In this document: piece by piece, positions 9,614-19,924 of the stretch | Numbering within the stretch: position 1 is the first letter of the stretch | Layout: each line of letters opens with the position of its first letter | Translations under genes and position numbers: made by a program | Notes under the pieces: model-generated | The model's database searches: none | Told to the model about the DNA's origin: nothing | The model's input: only the letters and a program-made list of their open reading frames with translations | Assembly: GCA_050951405.1 (NCBI GenBank) | Contig: JBMNIZ010000001.1 | Coordinates: forward strand, 87,424-151,423 | DNA length: 64,000 nucleotides | Direction: 5' to 3' | Source of the DNA: JBMNIZ01 sp050951405 | Lineage (GTDB): Bacteria; Bacillota; DULZ01

Positions 9614-10790
9614 TTACAAAAAGAAAAAGAGGGCCTTGACCCTCTTCAACTGATCCGCTCCTTTTAAGTTCGCATCCAAAAGGGCTTTTTTCCGGCAAAG
9701 AAAACATTCCTCCGCCGGCCCGGAGATAATCATTTCCTGACCGCAGATAGAACAGCTTTTTTTCCTCTCCCTGGGCCAGCACCAGAGGTTCTTCTCTTTT
9801 TACATGGGCCACGCGGCGGGTGCCAATTCCAGGCTCTCGTGATAACAACCTGGGCACAAAGGCCGCAGCCGGTACAAAGGTTTTGATGCAAAAGTAGCCG
9901 ATAGTGATCGCCATCCACTCACACTCAAAGCCCCCACCGGCAAAGAACAACGCAGGCCCGGCAAAAATGACATGCTTGCCGAAGGAAGGGCTGGGAAAGA
10001 AAGGGAATTGGAGCAGGAGAGTGAACCGGAAGCAGAGCCCTTTGGAGAAATGCCAGACGATCCGCTTTTAGTCCCGGCAATTCGATAATCCCTTTTTCTT
10101 TTTCCGTTTCCCCATTCAGGAAGCTTTCCAGGGCCATTAAAGGCACTTTCCTCGCCCCTCCCCAGAGGGAGCGGAAAAAGGCCCTCCGGCCCAGACCGCT
10201 GGCAGCTCTTTTCTGGGAAAAAACTTTCCCGGGGACCTGTCCCACATTCTTGATGGAAAAAGAGGCCAGTCCAAGCCCTTCTTGAAAAGAGCGCAGCTCT
10301 TTCAGCCTTTCCGGTAAAGCTCTCCTCCCTTGGTCACCGGGCAGCCCGAGCAAGTTTCCTCATTATGGATCAGGTATACAGGAAAAGGCAATCCATCCAA
10401 CAGCAGCAGGAATTCCCTGGAAAGGCTGCCCAAACAGGGCACGGTCAAAACTCCCTGATCCAGTTCCCGGTTGCGCCGGCAGCCCAGGGCTACCGCAGCC
10501 CCGTTCTCCCCCAAGGCCTCTATCTTTTGCAGCAAATTCATTTCTGTTGGTTCTTGTATCTTTAAAGCGCCGGTGGGACACACTGCCGCACACAGGCCGC
10601 ACTCCAGGCAGCTGTCGGCAAAGGAGATGCCCTCTCCCTGATGGAAGGAAAGAGCCTGGACGGGGCACAGCTCCTGGCAAAGGGAGCATTTGCTTAAAGG
10701 GGAGCGAATCCTGGTACAGCGACGGTGATCCGCCAGGAGGGGTCCCATCCGGGAAGCCACCAACAGGGCAATCTTTTCCAGATCAAGCAT
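9614..10790 (-). CDS. Multi-[4Fe-4S] ferredoxin-like protein (frameshifted)
   Basis: First gene of the second molybdoenzyme operon; it probably supplies electrons or matures the enzyme, exact role unknown. The start ATG at 10790 follows GGGGGTAAG. The N-terminal fragment has CSLCQELCPVQA, CLECGLCAAVCPTGA and CSGCPV. Indels near 10310, 9945 and 9890 move the frame to CHFCRACV, CTGCGLC and finally CSICGQEM and ECFLCRKK. No Tat or membrane segment is visible, so it is probably cytoplasmic. The exact stop (TAA at 9614) is uncertain because of the frame changes. Confidence 0.65.
9617..9646 (-). terminator. Intrinsic terminator after the Fe-S protein gene
   Basis: On the minus strand, AGAGGGTCAAGGCCCTCT is followed by TTTTCTTTTTG. 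The stem overlaps the last codons of the Fe-S protein frame. It would partly uncouple this gene from the torD-dmsABC genes below it. Confidence 0.6.
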
Positions 10791-11024
10791 GGTCTTACCC
10801 CCAAAAAGTCCGCTGAAATCCTCTACTCTATAACAATAACCCAAAGAAGAAACTTTGCCAAGAGTAAGAAACTGGGTCCATCGGTGATCAGGATATCCCC
10901 GTCTTTTTTCGGCCTTCCCCCGCCAAAACTTTACCGTAAGAGGAACCTCCCTTCTCTACCTACCCGGCCTGCATATCCTGCTTCCCCGAAGAGAATACTA
11001 AGGAAAAAACCGGAGGTGAATTTT

Positions 11025-12129
11025 TTGCCGAGATTTAAAGTGGGCATTATCGGGACAGGAATGGCTTTTGAGAAGCTGCACTACCCGGCCTATCAGCGGC
11101 TGGAGGACTGTTATCAGATCAGCGCCCTTTGCGATGTGGACAAAGAAAAGGCCTCTCTACTGGGCCAAAAAGTTGCAGCTGCCCGCTGAACAGGTCTACG
11201 CGGATTATGAAGAAATGCTGGAAAAGGAGCAGCTGGATGTGGTGGATATCATGGTCCCCATAGAACTGAATTTTCAAATCACCGAGGCTGCGGCCAGGCG
11301 CTTGGCCGGTAAAGGAAAGGGGATCATTTGTGAAAAACCCCTGGCTCCCAACCTGGAAGAAGCCGAAGAGGCCCGGCTCTTACCGGAAAAATACGGTATC
11401 CCCATCATGATCGCTGAGAATTACCGTTATAACCAGGAAGTGAATATCATCAGGGACTTGATCCAGACCGGAAAGATCGGCCAAGTCTATTATTTTCTCC
11501 AAAACCGGGTGGTCAATTTCCCCGAAGACAGGTGGCGCAACCAATTCCCTGCCCGGGAATGGCGCCAGTATCCGGCATACATGGGGGGAGCCCTGGCGGA
11601 TATTGCCCTCCACGATCTGGCCGCTTTGCGGCACATTTTCGGAGCCATCCATAAGCTCCAATCCTTCGGCCGTCCCCAAGAAGCCTCTTACAGCCCTTAT
11701 TCCGTGGTCCAGGTCAATCTCCAGTTTGCCAATGGCATCATCGGGCATTTCAGCTTTTTTTGCGCCGGCAAGGAAATGCAGCGTCCCTTGACCGGGCTGC
11801 GCATTTTCGGCACGGAGGGAATGATTTACCTGGAAGAGAGGGACGCGGGGATGATTAACTTGGCTTGGAATAACGGCCAAAGGGAAAAAATACCCTACCA
11901 ACCCCAGCAGGGCTATTACAACGAACTTCTCAATTTTTACCGGGCCCTTACCGGGGAGGAGCCCGTCAGCGTCACCCCGGAAATGGAACTTGGCGACTTA
12001 AAAACAGTCCATTGCATCCTCCAGAGCATCGCCGAAGAAAAAGTGGTCCCTGTGGACGAAAAAGCGGTCTTCCAGCTTGATTATGGCCGGCCATTGGTCC
12101 ACGGGGAAGATAGAACTTTTTTGCATTGA
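11025..12129 (+). CDS. Gfo/Idh/MocA-family NAD(P)-dependent oxidoreductase (one frameshift)
   Basis: A cytoplasmic sugar or polyol dehydrogenase of about 365 residues; the substrate is not evident. A TTG start at 11025 follows CGGAGGTGA. The Rossmann N-terminus has VGIIGTGMA. A one-base indel near 11170 joins it to the main frame, which has the family EKPLAPN motif and the C-terminal GALADIALHDLAALRHIFG segment with the conserved histidine. It begins a plus-strand run with a membrane protein, a subunit-3-like protein, a GMC flavoprotein and LarA, suggesting sugar-acid or hydroxy-acid metabolism. Confidence 0.85.
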
Positions 12130-12192
12130 GATTATTTTTTTGTCTTGATAAGAAGATATTTCACATTTACTCCCGAAGAGAGGTGGCTTGAA

Positions 12193-12585
12193 ATGATGTG
12201 GAGTGGCTGGCCCATTCCTCGTATTTTGCTTTTGTTTACCGCCATCGCTTTTGTGTTGATTTTCGTGCAGGTGACCCTTTTCCATTCGCGCCAAAACTTT
12301 CGCCATTGGGCCATGTGGGGACCTGTGCTGGAAAGTCCCTTAGCTTTTCTGCTGGCCCTGGCCCTGGTCTTTTACAATCTTCCCTGGCTGCGAACCGTTG
12401 CCGGAGTAGTTTTTGCCGTAGGTGCCCTCTCCGGAGTCACCGGTTTTTTTCTTCATGCCCAGGGGGTGGGGCAGAGGGTGGACGGTTATACGGTCCAGAA
12501 CTTCCTGGTGGGCCCTCCCATCACCCTGCCTCTGATGGTAACGGCCATCAGCCTTTTAGGCCTGATCGCCCTTTTTTGGAGGTAA
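12193..12585 (+). CDS. Small membrane protein of unknown function (about four helices)
   Basis: A 130-residue hydrophobic protein with four probable membrane helices (about 9-29, 46-64, 67-85 and 107-127). I start at the ATGATG at 12193, which follows AGAGGTGGC, not at the upstream frame start. I do not recognise a family. It ends 3 bases before the subunit-3-like gene, so it is probably translated with it. In this context it could anchor the GMC dehydrogenase to the membrane; no haem or quinone motif is visible to prove that. Confidence 0.75.
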   Translation: MMWSGWPIPRILLLFTAIAFVLIFVQVTLFHSRQNFRHWAMWGPVLESPLAFLLALALVFYNLPWLRTVAGVVFAVGALSGVTGFFLHAQGVGQRVDGYTVQNFLVGPPITLPLMVTAISLLGLIALFWR

Positions 12586-12588
12586 ACC

Positions 12589-13199
12589 ATGAAGGAAAAA
12601 AGGACTCATTACCCGGCTTATGATGTGCTGGCAAACCAAGAAGAGTGGGACGCTCACACCAAAGAAATAGTCTTGGCCAGGCTGGGGCCCTTCCCCAAGC
12701 CGCAATTTTTTCGCCCGGGGGAAGAAGCCTTGGTCCGGGTCATAGCCGCGCACCTGGTTTACGACGAAAGACAGGAAATCCTCGATTTTGTGGTGTATCA
12801 TTTCGACCGGTCTCTCGCCGCTGACAGGGGAGAAGGGCAGCGTTCGCCGAACAGCCCTCCGGCCAAAGACCTGGTCCGTTGGGGGCTGAAAGCCCTGGAA
12901 AATTTAGCCCAAAAGCAGTTTCAAAGAAAATTTTTGGAGCTGGATGGTGAAAAACAGCTGGCCCTGCTGGCCTCTCTCCAGCAGGGCCTGGCTCCAGGAA
13001 ATCCCTGACTGGCAAAAGGTGCCCCAAAAAGAACTTTTCAAGAAACTGGCGGGGGAAATCGTCAGCGCCTACTATTCCCACCCTACTGCCTGGTCCGAAA
13101 TAGGCTACGCCGGGCCCTGCTTATCCCCGGGGCTACGTCCGGATCGAAAGGGGTCTTACCGAACCATGGGAGGCTAAACGCAATGGAAAAGAAAAATAA
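12589..13199 (+). CDS. Gluconate 2-dehydrogenase subunit 3-like protein (frameshifted)
   Basis: The small partner subunit of membrane-linked GMC flavoprotein dehydrogenases. The first frame covers residues 1-139. An indel near 12995 moves to the frame with AGEIVSAYYSHP and EIGYAGP, and another near 13120 gives the conserved end AYPRGYVRIERGLTEPWE. The repaired length is about 200 residues. It overlaps the GMC gene start by 17 bases. Unlike many members it shows no Tat signal, so the complex may sit on the cytoplasmic face. Confidence 0.8.
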
Positions 13200-14917
13200 A
13201 AAGCTGACCCATAATTACGTCCATCATGCCGGAGGCCGTTTTGATGATTTCCGCCACCGGAAATACGCCACCGAAGCGGATATCTGCATCGTGGGCGCCG
13301 GCGCGGCCGGAGGGGTCCTGGCCTACGAACTGAGCAAGGCCGGTTTTCGGGTGGTGGTGATTGAGGCGGGACCTTTCTGGGACCCCCAGAGGGACTTTCG
13401 CCAGCGATGAACTGGCCATGGAAAGCCTGGGCTGGCAGGACACCCGCCTGTCGGCTGGGAAAAATCCTCATCACCTTCGGCCACAACAACTCCGGCCGTG
13501 GGCGTGGGAGGAGGTACCGTCCACTTTACCGGAGTTTTCCTCCGCTTTCATCCCTAGCGATTTTCGGGTCAAGACAGTCTGGACGGGGTGGCTGAAGACT
13601 GGCCCATTCAGCTACCAAGACCTGGAACCCTATTACGAACGGCTGGAAAAAGAAATCGCCGTTTCCGGCCCAAAGCATTTTCCTTGGGGGGCAGTTCAAT
13701 CCGGTCCCTTATCCCTTATCCGGAGCGGGAACCCATCAGCGCCAATGCCCAGGTCTTCCGCCGGGGATGCGAGGAACATGGGCATCACCAGCGCAGTCGC
13801 CCCCCTGGCCATCCTTTCCGCTCCTTTTGACGGACGGCCTCCCTGCATCAACCGGGGCTTTCTGCAATCAGGGCTGCATGCCCAATTCAGCAAATTCAGC
13901 ACCCTCATCCAGCACATTCCCCGGGCCATCGAACAGGGCGCGGAAGTCTTAAGCGACTGCATGGTGACCCGGGTAGAAATGGATAAAAGGAGGCCGGGTC
14001 AGCGGAGTTGCTTTTGTCCACGACCGCAAAGAGTATTTTCAGAAAGCGAAACTGGTCATCCTGGCTTCTTTCGTGATCGAGACGCCCCGCCTCCTGCTCC
14101 ATTCCGCCTGCCCCCAATTTCCGGACGGGCTGGCCAACTCCAGCGGCCTGGTGGGAAAATACATCATGCCCCACAGCAGCCACGACATCTTTCGGCAAAT
14201 TCGAGGAGGAAATAAGGTTTTACAAGGGTACCCCGGTCCTGGCCACCACCCAGCAGTTTTACGAAACGGATACTCCAGCCGCGGTTTTGTCCGGGGCTAT
14301 AGCCTCCACGCTCACGGTTCCCGACCAGTAGCCCTGGCCAGGGGACTATCCGTCCAAGGCAGGTATTTGGGGAAAGGATCTTTATGAAATCATGCGGGAC
14401 TTCAACTTCTACGCCCGGATCACTCTGGTAGGGGAAGTACTGCCCCAGATCAACAACTCGGTGACTTTAAGCCAGGAAAAGGATGAATACGGCCTACCCA
14501 GGGCCCTGGTCAATTTCAGCTACAGTAAAAACGACCTTGATCTCATCACCCATGCTGTCAACACCGCCAACGAAATATTGAAAGCAGCTGGAGGCAAGCC
14601 TGCCTTTGTCATCCCTGATACAGCTCATTTACACGGAGGTACCAGGATGGGAAACGACCCCGCCAACTCAGTAGTGGATCAATTTTGCCGTAGTCACGAT
14701 ATTCCCAATCTCTACATCTGCGGTGCCGGCGTCTTTGTCACCTCGGGAGGAGGCAATCCTACGGAAACGAGTCATGGCCATTGCCGCCCGGACTGCTGAT
14801 CACATCATCCAGGAGGCAAAAGCATTAAAGTATGAACTAACTGTCCCTGTAGTGCCCCGGATACTTCCCTCCGGGGACCTGTCGTTCGGGGCAAGTAGTC
14901 TGAAAGGAATAAGATAG
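13183..14917 (+). CDS. GMC-family FAD-dependent dehydrogenase (frameshifted)
   Basis: The large subunit of a gluconate-2-dehydrogenase-like complex that oxidises a sugar, sugar acid or alcohol. The N-terminus has the FAD-binding CIVGAGAAGGVLAYEL and VIEAG. Later fragments carry FLQSGLHAQFS (from a GCMPNAK-like site in a neighbouring frame), SGLVGKYIMPH and the C-terminal HLHGGTRMGNDP with the conserved His and NLYICGAGVF. At least five indels interrupt the frame between 13400 and 14780. The stop TAG at 14915-14917 overlaps the GTG of larA. No Tat signal is seen. Confidence 0.82.
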
Positions 14918-16174
14918 TGTTTGAAAAAATCCAGATGAAATATGGGCGGGAAACAAAAGAGATTTCCATTCCCCGTCGTAACTTAATGGGCATCCTGGAA
15001 CCGGAAGACCTTCCCGGGGCCGAAGATCCCCGGGAAGAGATCAAGCAAGCACTGGCAAATCCCCGGGGTACTCCTCTTCTCAGGGAAATGGCCAGGAACA
15101 AGAAAAATGTCGTCATCCTTTGTAGTGACATCACCCGCCCTGCCCCCAGCAAAGTGATCCTTCCTCCCCTACTGGAGGAGTTGAACCAGGCAGGCGTTAA
15201 GGATAACCAGGTGACAGTGATCTTTGGACTGGGCTTTCACCGTCCTCATACCCCCCAAGAACACCGGCAACTGGTGGGAGAAGAAATGTACCGGCGTCTC
15301 CGTTGTCTGGACCATAATCTCCTGGATTGCGTCCCCATTGGCAAAACCTCCCGGGGCACTCCCGTCCAGCTTTTCCGTCCGGTGGCCAATGCGGATCTTA
15401 TTATTGCCACGGGCAACCTGGAATTGCACCGGAAAGCCGGCTATACCGGAGGTGACAAGGCCCTCATGCCCGGGGTCTGCAGCCAAGAAAGCATCCAGTC
15501 CAATCATAGGATGATGCTCCAGCCAGGTGCCGGGCCCGGCCGGATCACTGGTAACCCCATCCGGGAAGATATTGAAGAAGCAGGGAAGATGGCCGGATTG
15601 GCCTTTATCGTCAACGTAGTGTTAAACTCCCGGCAGGAAATCGTCAAGGCCGTGGCCGGGGATAGGATCCAGGCCCACCGGGAGGGCACCCAATATGTGG
15701 ACCGGATGTATAGAAGGACCATCCCTCAACTGGCCGATATAGGGATAGCTGCCTGCGGTGGCTTCCCAAAGGATCTAAATCTTTATCAGGCCCAAAAAGC
15801 ACTGGAAAACGCCAGCCATGCTGTCCGGGAAGGAGGGAGCCATTATCCTTTTGGCCGAGTGCGGGGAAATGTATGGAAATCAGCTTTTTGAGGAATGGAT
15901 GACTAGAGCCCGGACCCCTGACGATCCCATCAACTGGATGCAGCAAGAATTTGTTCTGGGAGCTCATAAGGCCGTAGCCCTCTGCCGGGTTCTCCAGAAA
16001 CAAGAGGTTTACCTGGTGAGCAAGATGCCTGATGAGGCAGTACGGAACTGTTTCCTCCAACCGGCGGAATCCGTTGAACAAGCCTTAGCGAAAGCCCTGG
16101 AAAAACTGGGCCGGGATTCCAGAATCCTGGCCCTGCCTTACGCCAACTCCACTTTACCCCTGCTGAAAACATAG
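14917..16174 (+). CDS. larA: LarA-type nickel-pincer racemase/epimerase (one frameshift)
   Basis: A LarA-superfamily enzyme that uses a nickel pincer nucleotide to racemise or epimerise a 2-hydroxyacid. The family motifs are SDITRP, GFHRPHTP with catalytic-region histidines, GNLELHRKAGYTGGDKALMPG with His and the cofactor-binding Lys, and the C-terminal LAECGEM. The GTG start overlaps the upstream TAG. An indel near 15845 separates residues 1-320 from the last 105. Many LarA homologues are not lactate racemases; the neighbours suggest a sugar-acid or other hydroxyacid substrate. The cofactor genes larB, larC and larE are not in the window. Confidence 0.83.
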
Positions 16175-17650
16175 CCATTTCCGGAAAATATCTTATAACA
16201 AAAAACCACCACAGAATGAATTTCCTGGGTGGTCTTTGGGATAATTCTATATACTTCCTGGTTCCGGCGGATATCCTGGGCAATCTCATCAAGAATACCC
16301 AGGATAGCAGACGATAGTATTTTCACTTCTTCCACCAGTTCTTCCGCTTCTACCAACCTACCCTCCTGATAAAGCTCCACACTTCTTCTGGTGATCTGGT
16401 GCATTTTCTCGTGTGGCTCATCCAGCCTCTGGAAAGAGCCTAAATGGCCGAACCTTTCCCAGCTAGCCAAATACCATTGACCCAGGCGGCAGGTTTTATG
16501 GGAAGCCACCGCCTCCACATTGATACTCTCATAGCCAAAAAGCATGCTGTAAAGCTTCCATTTCCACAAGAAGATGGTCCATCTTAGCAATAGCTCAGCA
16601 TTTGCTCGTCACCCAACTGGACTTGAAAGCCAGCCAGAGCCTGGCGCAATTTCTCCATGCTTTGGGTAAAACCATAAATACCCCTTCCCGTTTCCGTGAA
16701 AGTGACTTCACTATGCCTGGCCAGTTTGGCAATCTCTTCCGAGCCGGCCGAAACCTCCTCCATGGAGGCGGACAGCTCCTGGGAAGCGGCAGTCAAATCC
16801 TGGATCTGCTCCGAGGACTTCACCACCTCTTCCACAATACTGGAAAAAAGACCTTCCGCTTCTCTGGCCATTTCCCGACTTCTGGCCACTTCAGCAAGAA
16901 TAGGCTCGCTTTCTGCCACTGACACTTGAATTTGGCGCTGGATACTGGCTACCGTATCGCTGATAGTATCAATAGACTCCCTGGTCTTCTCCGCCAGTTT
17001 GCGGACCTCTTCCGCCACCACAGCAAAACCCCGTCCCTGTTCACCAGCCCTGGCTGCTTCTATGGCGGCGTTTAAAGCTAGTAGATTGGTCTGTTCCGAG
17101 ACTTCCCTGATGAAGTCCACCACTTGGCTGGTACTTTGGATATCGTTTTTCAATTCTTCAATCTGCCGGACCAGCTGGGAAACCTTCTCCGATACCACCT
17201 CAAACTGTTCAAAGACTTGCCCAAAGACTCCCGGCCTTTTTGGGCGTTCTTGGTGGTTAGTTCAAAGCTCAGGGCAATGGACTGGGTGCCGTCAGCCGCC
17301 GCCTCCGCCGCCGCTGATTGCTCACTGATGGCCTGGCTGATGCCGTTCACCTGCTCACTGATCCCCTCCGCATCATTCACCCCGAGCTTAATATTGTCGA
17401 TCATCTCGTCCACTGCCGCATCAGCAAAAATTTCGTTCACAGAGGCCACAAAATCCCCCAACAATTGGTTATTTTTTGCGCAGTATTCCTGAAAAGCTTC
17501 GGCCAATTGTTGCAGATATACATAATCTTCCGCCTTCAACTCATGGGAGCACCGACTGGCATTCATAGATTTCAGCTTTTCCGTAACCGCTTCCAATTCC
17601 TGCTGAATTTTGACGAAATCTTGCTTCGTCTTTCGTGCGAACAAGCTCAT
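16138..17650 (-). CDS. Soluble methyl-accepting chemoreceptor with C-terminal CZB zinc domain (frameshifted)
   Basis: A cytoplasmic chemoreceptor with no membrane segment. The start ATG at 17650 follows AGGAGG. After a helical N-terminus, an indel near 17220 leads to the signalling hairpin, with SEQTNLLALNAAIEAARAGE and GRGFAVVAEEVRKLAE as two adjacent motifs. A second indel near 16570 leads to a chemoreceptor zinc-binding (CZB) domain: MDHLLW, ASHKTCRLGQWY and EPHEKMH supply the His/Cys ligands. CZB domains are tied to zinc or redox and hypochlorite sensing. The 3' end overlaps the end of larA and includes a terminator hairpin, so the true stop may be upstream of 16138. Confidence 0.8.
16199..16235 (-). 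terminator. Intrinsic terminator of the chemoreceptor gene
   Basis: On the minus strand, ACCACC and GGTGGT form a stem around an A/T-rich loop, followed by TTTTTTG. It faces away from the chemoreceptor and lies just past the larA stop. Confidence 0.55.
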
Positions 17651-17678
17651 TCCCGGTACCTCCTATGTAATTATGTAA

Positions 17679-17766
17679 ATTATTCCACTCTTGCTCCATG
17701 TTATCACAATCCTCTATCGCTATCAATAATTATTCCAAACATTATGAGCAAATCCTGCAGGAATTT
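17679..17766 (+). repeat. Left copy of an 88-bp target-site duplication
   Basis: Identical over 88 bases to 19777-19864. The two copies flank the IS1634-type element. The bases just outside differ on both sides, so the repeat is exactly bounded. Confidence 0.9.
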
Positions 17767-17930
17767 CGTTTCTTTTACACCTGATTTAGAGATGCGAATT
17801 CTAAACCCCTTGCGGCATAAGGCCTTAAGGGGGAATTTTTTATGAATTTTTGTCATTTTTCCGTGGCATTATTTGGCATAATGTGGTATAATTAAATAAA
17901 TATCGACACTCAGAGACGGAGGTTCTTAAT

Positions 17931-19676
17931 GTGTACCTAAAAAAATCTTATCGAAAAGACACGGGGAGGACTTATCTTTCTATCGCTCAGAAATACAGGG
18001 ATCCAGAGACAGGTATTTCCACTGACCGTACTGTTAAATCCCTTGGTTACCTTGACGAACTGGAGAAAATATACGATGACCCTATCGCCCACTTCAAAGA
18101 GCTTGCCCGGAAAATGACTGAAGAGGAAAATGCCCAAAAGAAGTTGACTTTGTCCATCAATATGGAGGAAAAACTTGCTCCTAATACTGATAACAGAAAG
18201 AATTTTGGCTATGCGGCAATTTTAAAGATTTATCATGAATTGGGTTTGGATGTGTTTTTCAAGAATAAGTCCAGGCATGAGAATTTTAAGTTCAATACGA
18301 ATTCCATCATGATGCTTTTGGTTATCTCCAGGCTCCTTTCTCCCGGCTCCAAGAAAAAGGCTTTTGAGGAAAAAGGGCGGTATTTTGAGCGTTTTCATTT
18401 TTCTTTGGCGGATGTTTACCGGTCCCTCTCTCATTTTTCGAAGATTGCCAAGGAGTTTCAAAGGTATTTGAATGCTCAGATCAGTGAGAAGTATGGGCGT
18501 AATACTAAGACCATCTATTATGATGTGACCAATTTCTATTTTGAGATTGATGAGGGGGATGAGTTCCGTAAGTTCGGGTTGTCAAAGGAAAACCGTCGGA
18601 ATCCTATTGTGCAGATGGGATTGGCTATGGATGCTGATGGGATACCTCTTCATTATGATTTGTTTCCTGGTAATACGGTTGATAAGGAGACCTTTCGGCC
18701 GGTTATCGGGGAAGTAAGAAGAAATTATGATACGGGCAGGATTATTGTTGTTGCTGATATGGGGATTATTACGGGGGATAATATTTTTTATCTTCAGGGT
18801 AAGGAGAAGGGAAGGAATTTTAACGGTTATGTGTTCAGTTTTTCGGTCAGGGGCGGCACTCAAGAGTTTAAGGAGCATGTCCTTTCTGATGAGGGTTACG
18901 TAGATCAAAATGGCAAGCCTGCCGATGAAAATGCTGATTTCAAGATGAAAAGCAGGGTCATTGCCAGGGAAATCAATGTAACGTTGCCTAGTGGAAAAAA
19001 GACAAGGAAAACGGTGTATGAAAAGCAGGTGGTTTTCTGGGGAAGAAAATATGCTTTAAAGGCTCAGGCTGAACGGGAAGAGCTTTTAAAAAAGGCTTTT
19101 GATTTGGCGGCTAATCCTCAGAGCTACAATAAGGCTACTTCTTATGGGGCGGCCAGGTATGTGAAGAATCTTAAGTTTGATGAGAAGACGGGAGAGGTTC
19201 TTGCGGTTAAGGAGCGTCCGGTTGTGGACTGGGAGAGGGTTAGGGAAGAGGCCAAGTATGATGGCTACTATGCGATTGTCACCAGTGAATTGGATATGTC
19301 TGATGTTGAAATAATTGATACTTACCGGGGTTTGTGGAAGATTGAGGAGACTTTCCGGATTACTAAGGGGGTTTTGGAGACCCGCCCGGTGTATGTATCT
19401 CTTCAGGATCATATTAATGCTCATTTTTTGATTTGCTTCATCGCGCTTACGATTATGAGGATTATGCAAAGAAAAACGGGCAATGTTTATTCTGCGGAGC
19501 AGATTATTGAGTGTCTTCATAGGATTTCTTGCTCAAAGGAGCATGAAAATGTTTATTTGTTCGATTACAGAACTGAGGTTTCCGATGCTATTGGGAAGGC
19601 CTTGGGGATTGATTTTACCAACAAGAGGCTTCGTCTTGGGGACATTAAAAAAATTTTGGGTCAGGTCAAAAAATGA
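17931..19676 (+). CDS. IS1634-family DDE transposase
   Basis: A 581-residue transposase that cuts and joins the element ends. A GTG start at 17931 follows ACGGAGG. The central part has YYDVTNFYFE with a candidate catalytic Asp, VVADMGI with the second Asp, and RGLWKIEETFRITK with the Glu of the DDE/Y-(2)R-type signature. The frame is intact, so it is potentially active. Codon use is visibly more AT-rich than in the neighbouring genes, consistent with recent arrival. Confidence 0.93.
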   Translation: MYLKKSYRKDTGRTYLSIAQKYRDPETGISTDRTVKSLGYLDELEKIYDDPIAHFKELARKMTEEENAQKKLTLSINMEEKLAPNTDNRKNFGYAAILKIYHELGLDVFFKNKSRHENFKFNTNSIMMLLVISRLLSPGSKKKAFEEKGRYFERFHFSLADVYRSLSHFSKIAKEFQRYLNAQISEKYGRNTKTIYYDVTNFYFEIDEGDEFRKFGLSKENRRNPIVQMGLAMDADGIPLHYDLFPGNTVDKETFRPVIGEVRRNYDTGRIIVVADMGIITGDNIFYLQGKEKGRNFNGYVFSFSVRGGTQEFKEHVLSDEGYVDQNGKPADENADFKMKSRVIAREINVTLPSGKKTRKTVYEKQVVFWGRKYALKAQAEREELLKKAFDLAANPQSYNKATSYGAARYVKNLKFDEKTGEVLAVKERPVVDWERVREEAKYDGYYAIVTSELDMSDVEIIDTYRGLWKIEETFRITKGVLETRPVYVSLQDHINAHFLICFIALTIMRIMQRKTGNVYSAEQIIECLHRISCSKEHENVYLFDYRTEVSDAIGKALGIDFTNKRLRLGDIKKILGQVKK

Positions 19677-19710
19677 GCTTTTCCCCTACATCTTTGTGAT
19701 AAATTCGAAA

Positions 19711-19753
19711 AGCCGCTAGCTCTTGTGTGGCAAGAGTTTGCGGCTCTTTTTTT
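19711..19753 (+). terminator. Intrinsic terminator at the end of the IS1634-type element
   Basis: AGCCGC, with AGCTCTTG, pairs with CAAGAGTT and GCGGCT and is followed by CTTTTTTT. It ends transposase transcription inside the element. Confidence 0.8.
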
Positions 19754-19776
19754 GGTGGTTTGCTGTAAAAGTCGGG

Positions 19777-19864
19777 ATTATTCCACTCTTGCTCCATGTT
19801 ATCACAATCCTCTATCGCTATCAATAATTATTCCAAACATTATGAGCAAATCCTGCAGGAATTT
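19777..19864 (+). repeat. Right copy of the 88-bp target-site duplication
   Basis: Identical to 17679-17766. It joins directly to the native sequence leading to the ttcA-like gene, which includes a CTGCAGG/CCTGCAG inverted repeat completed only on this side. Confidence 0.9.
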
Positions 19865-19924
19865 TGCCTGCAGCAAAAAATTAAGCTAAAATAGGAATGT
19901 TAATACAACTTAAAGGTGGCTGCC

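Larger units (their letters stand above)
17767..19776 (+). mobile_element. IS1634/IS1549-type insertion sequence
   Basis: A 2,010-bp element with one 581-codon transposase and imperfect terminal inverted repeats sharing CTTTTACA a few bases from each tip. It is flanked by an 88-bp direct duplication. Members of this IS4-related family (IS1549, IS1634) are known for unusually long and variable target duplications, which this matches. It sits in the intergenic region between the chemoreceptor and the ttcA-like gene and disrupts no coding frame. Confidence 0.9.

Noticed and set aside
14840..14895. GC-rich inverted repeat near the end of the GMC gene considered as a terminator
   Set aside because: It lies inside coding sequence, has no T-run, and larA overlaps the stop of the GMC gene.
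19777..19864. The 88-bp repeat considered as terminal repeats of the IS itself
   Set aside because: The copies are direct, not inverted, one joins seamlessly to the host ttcA-like upstream region, and true short inverted ends lie just inside.
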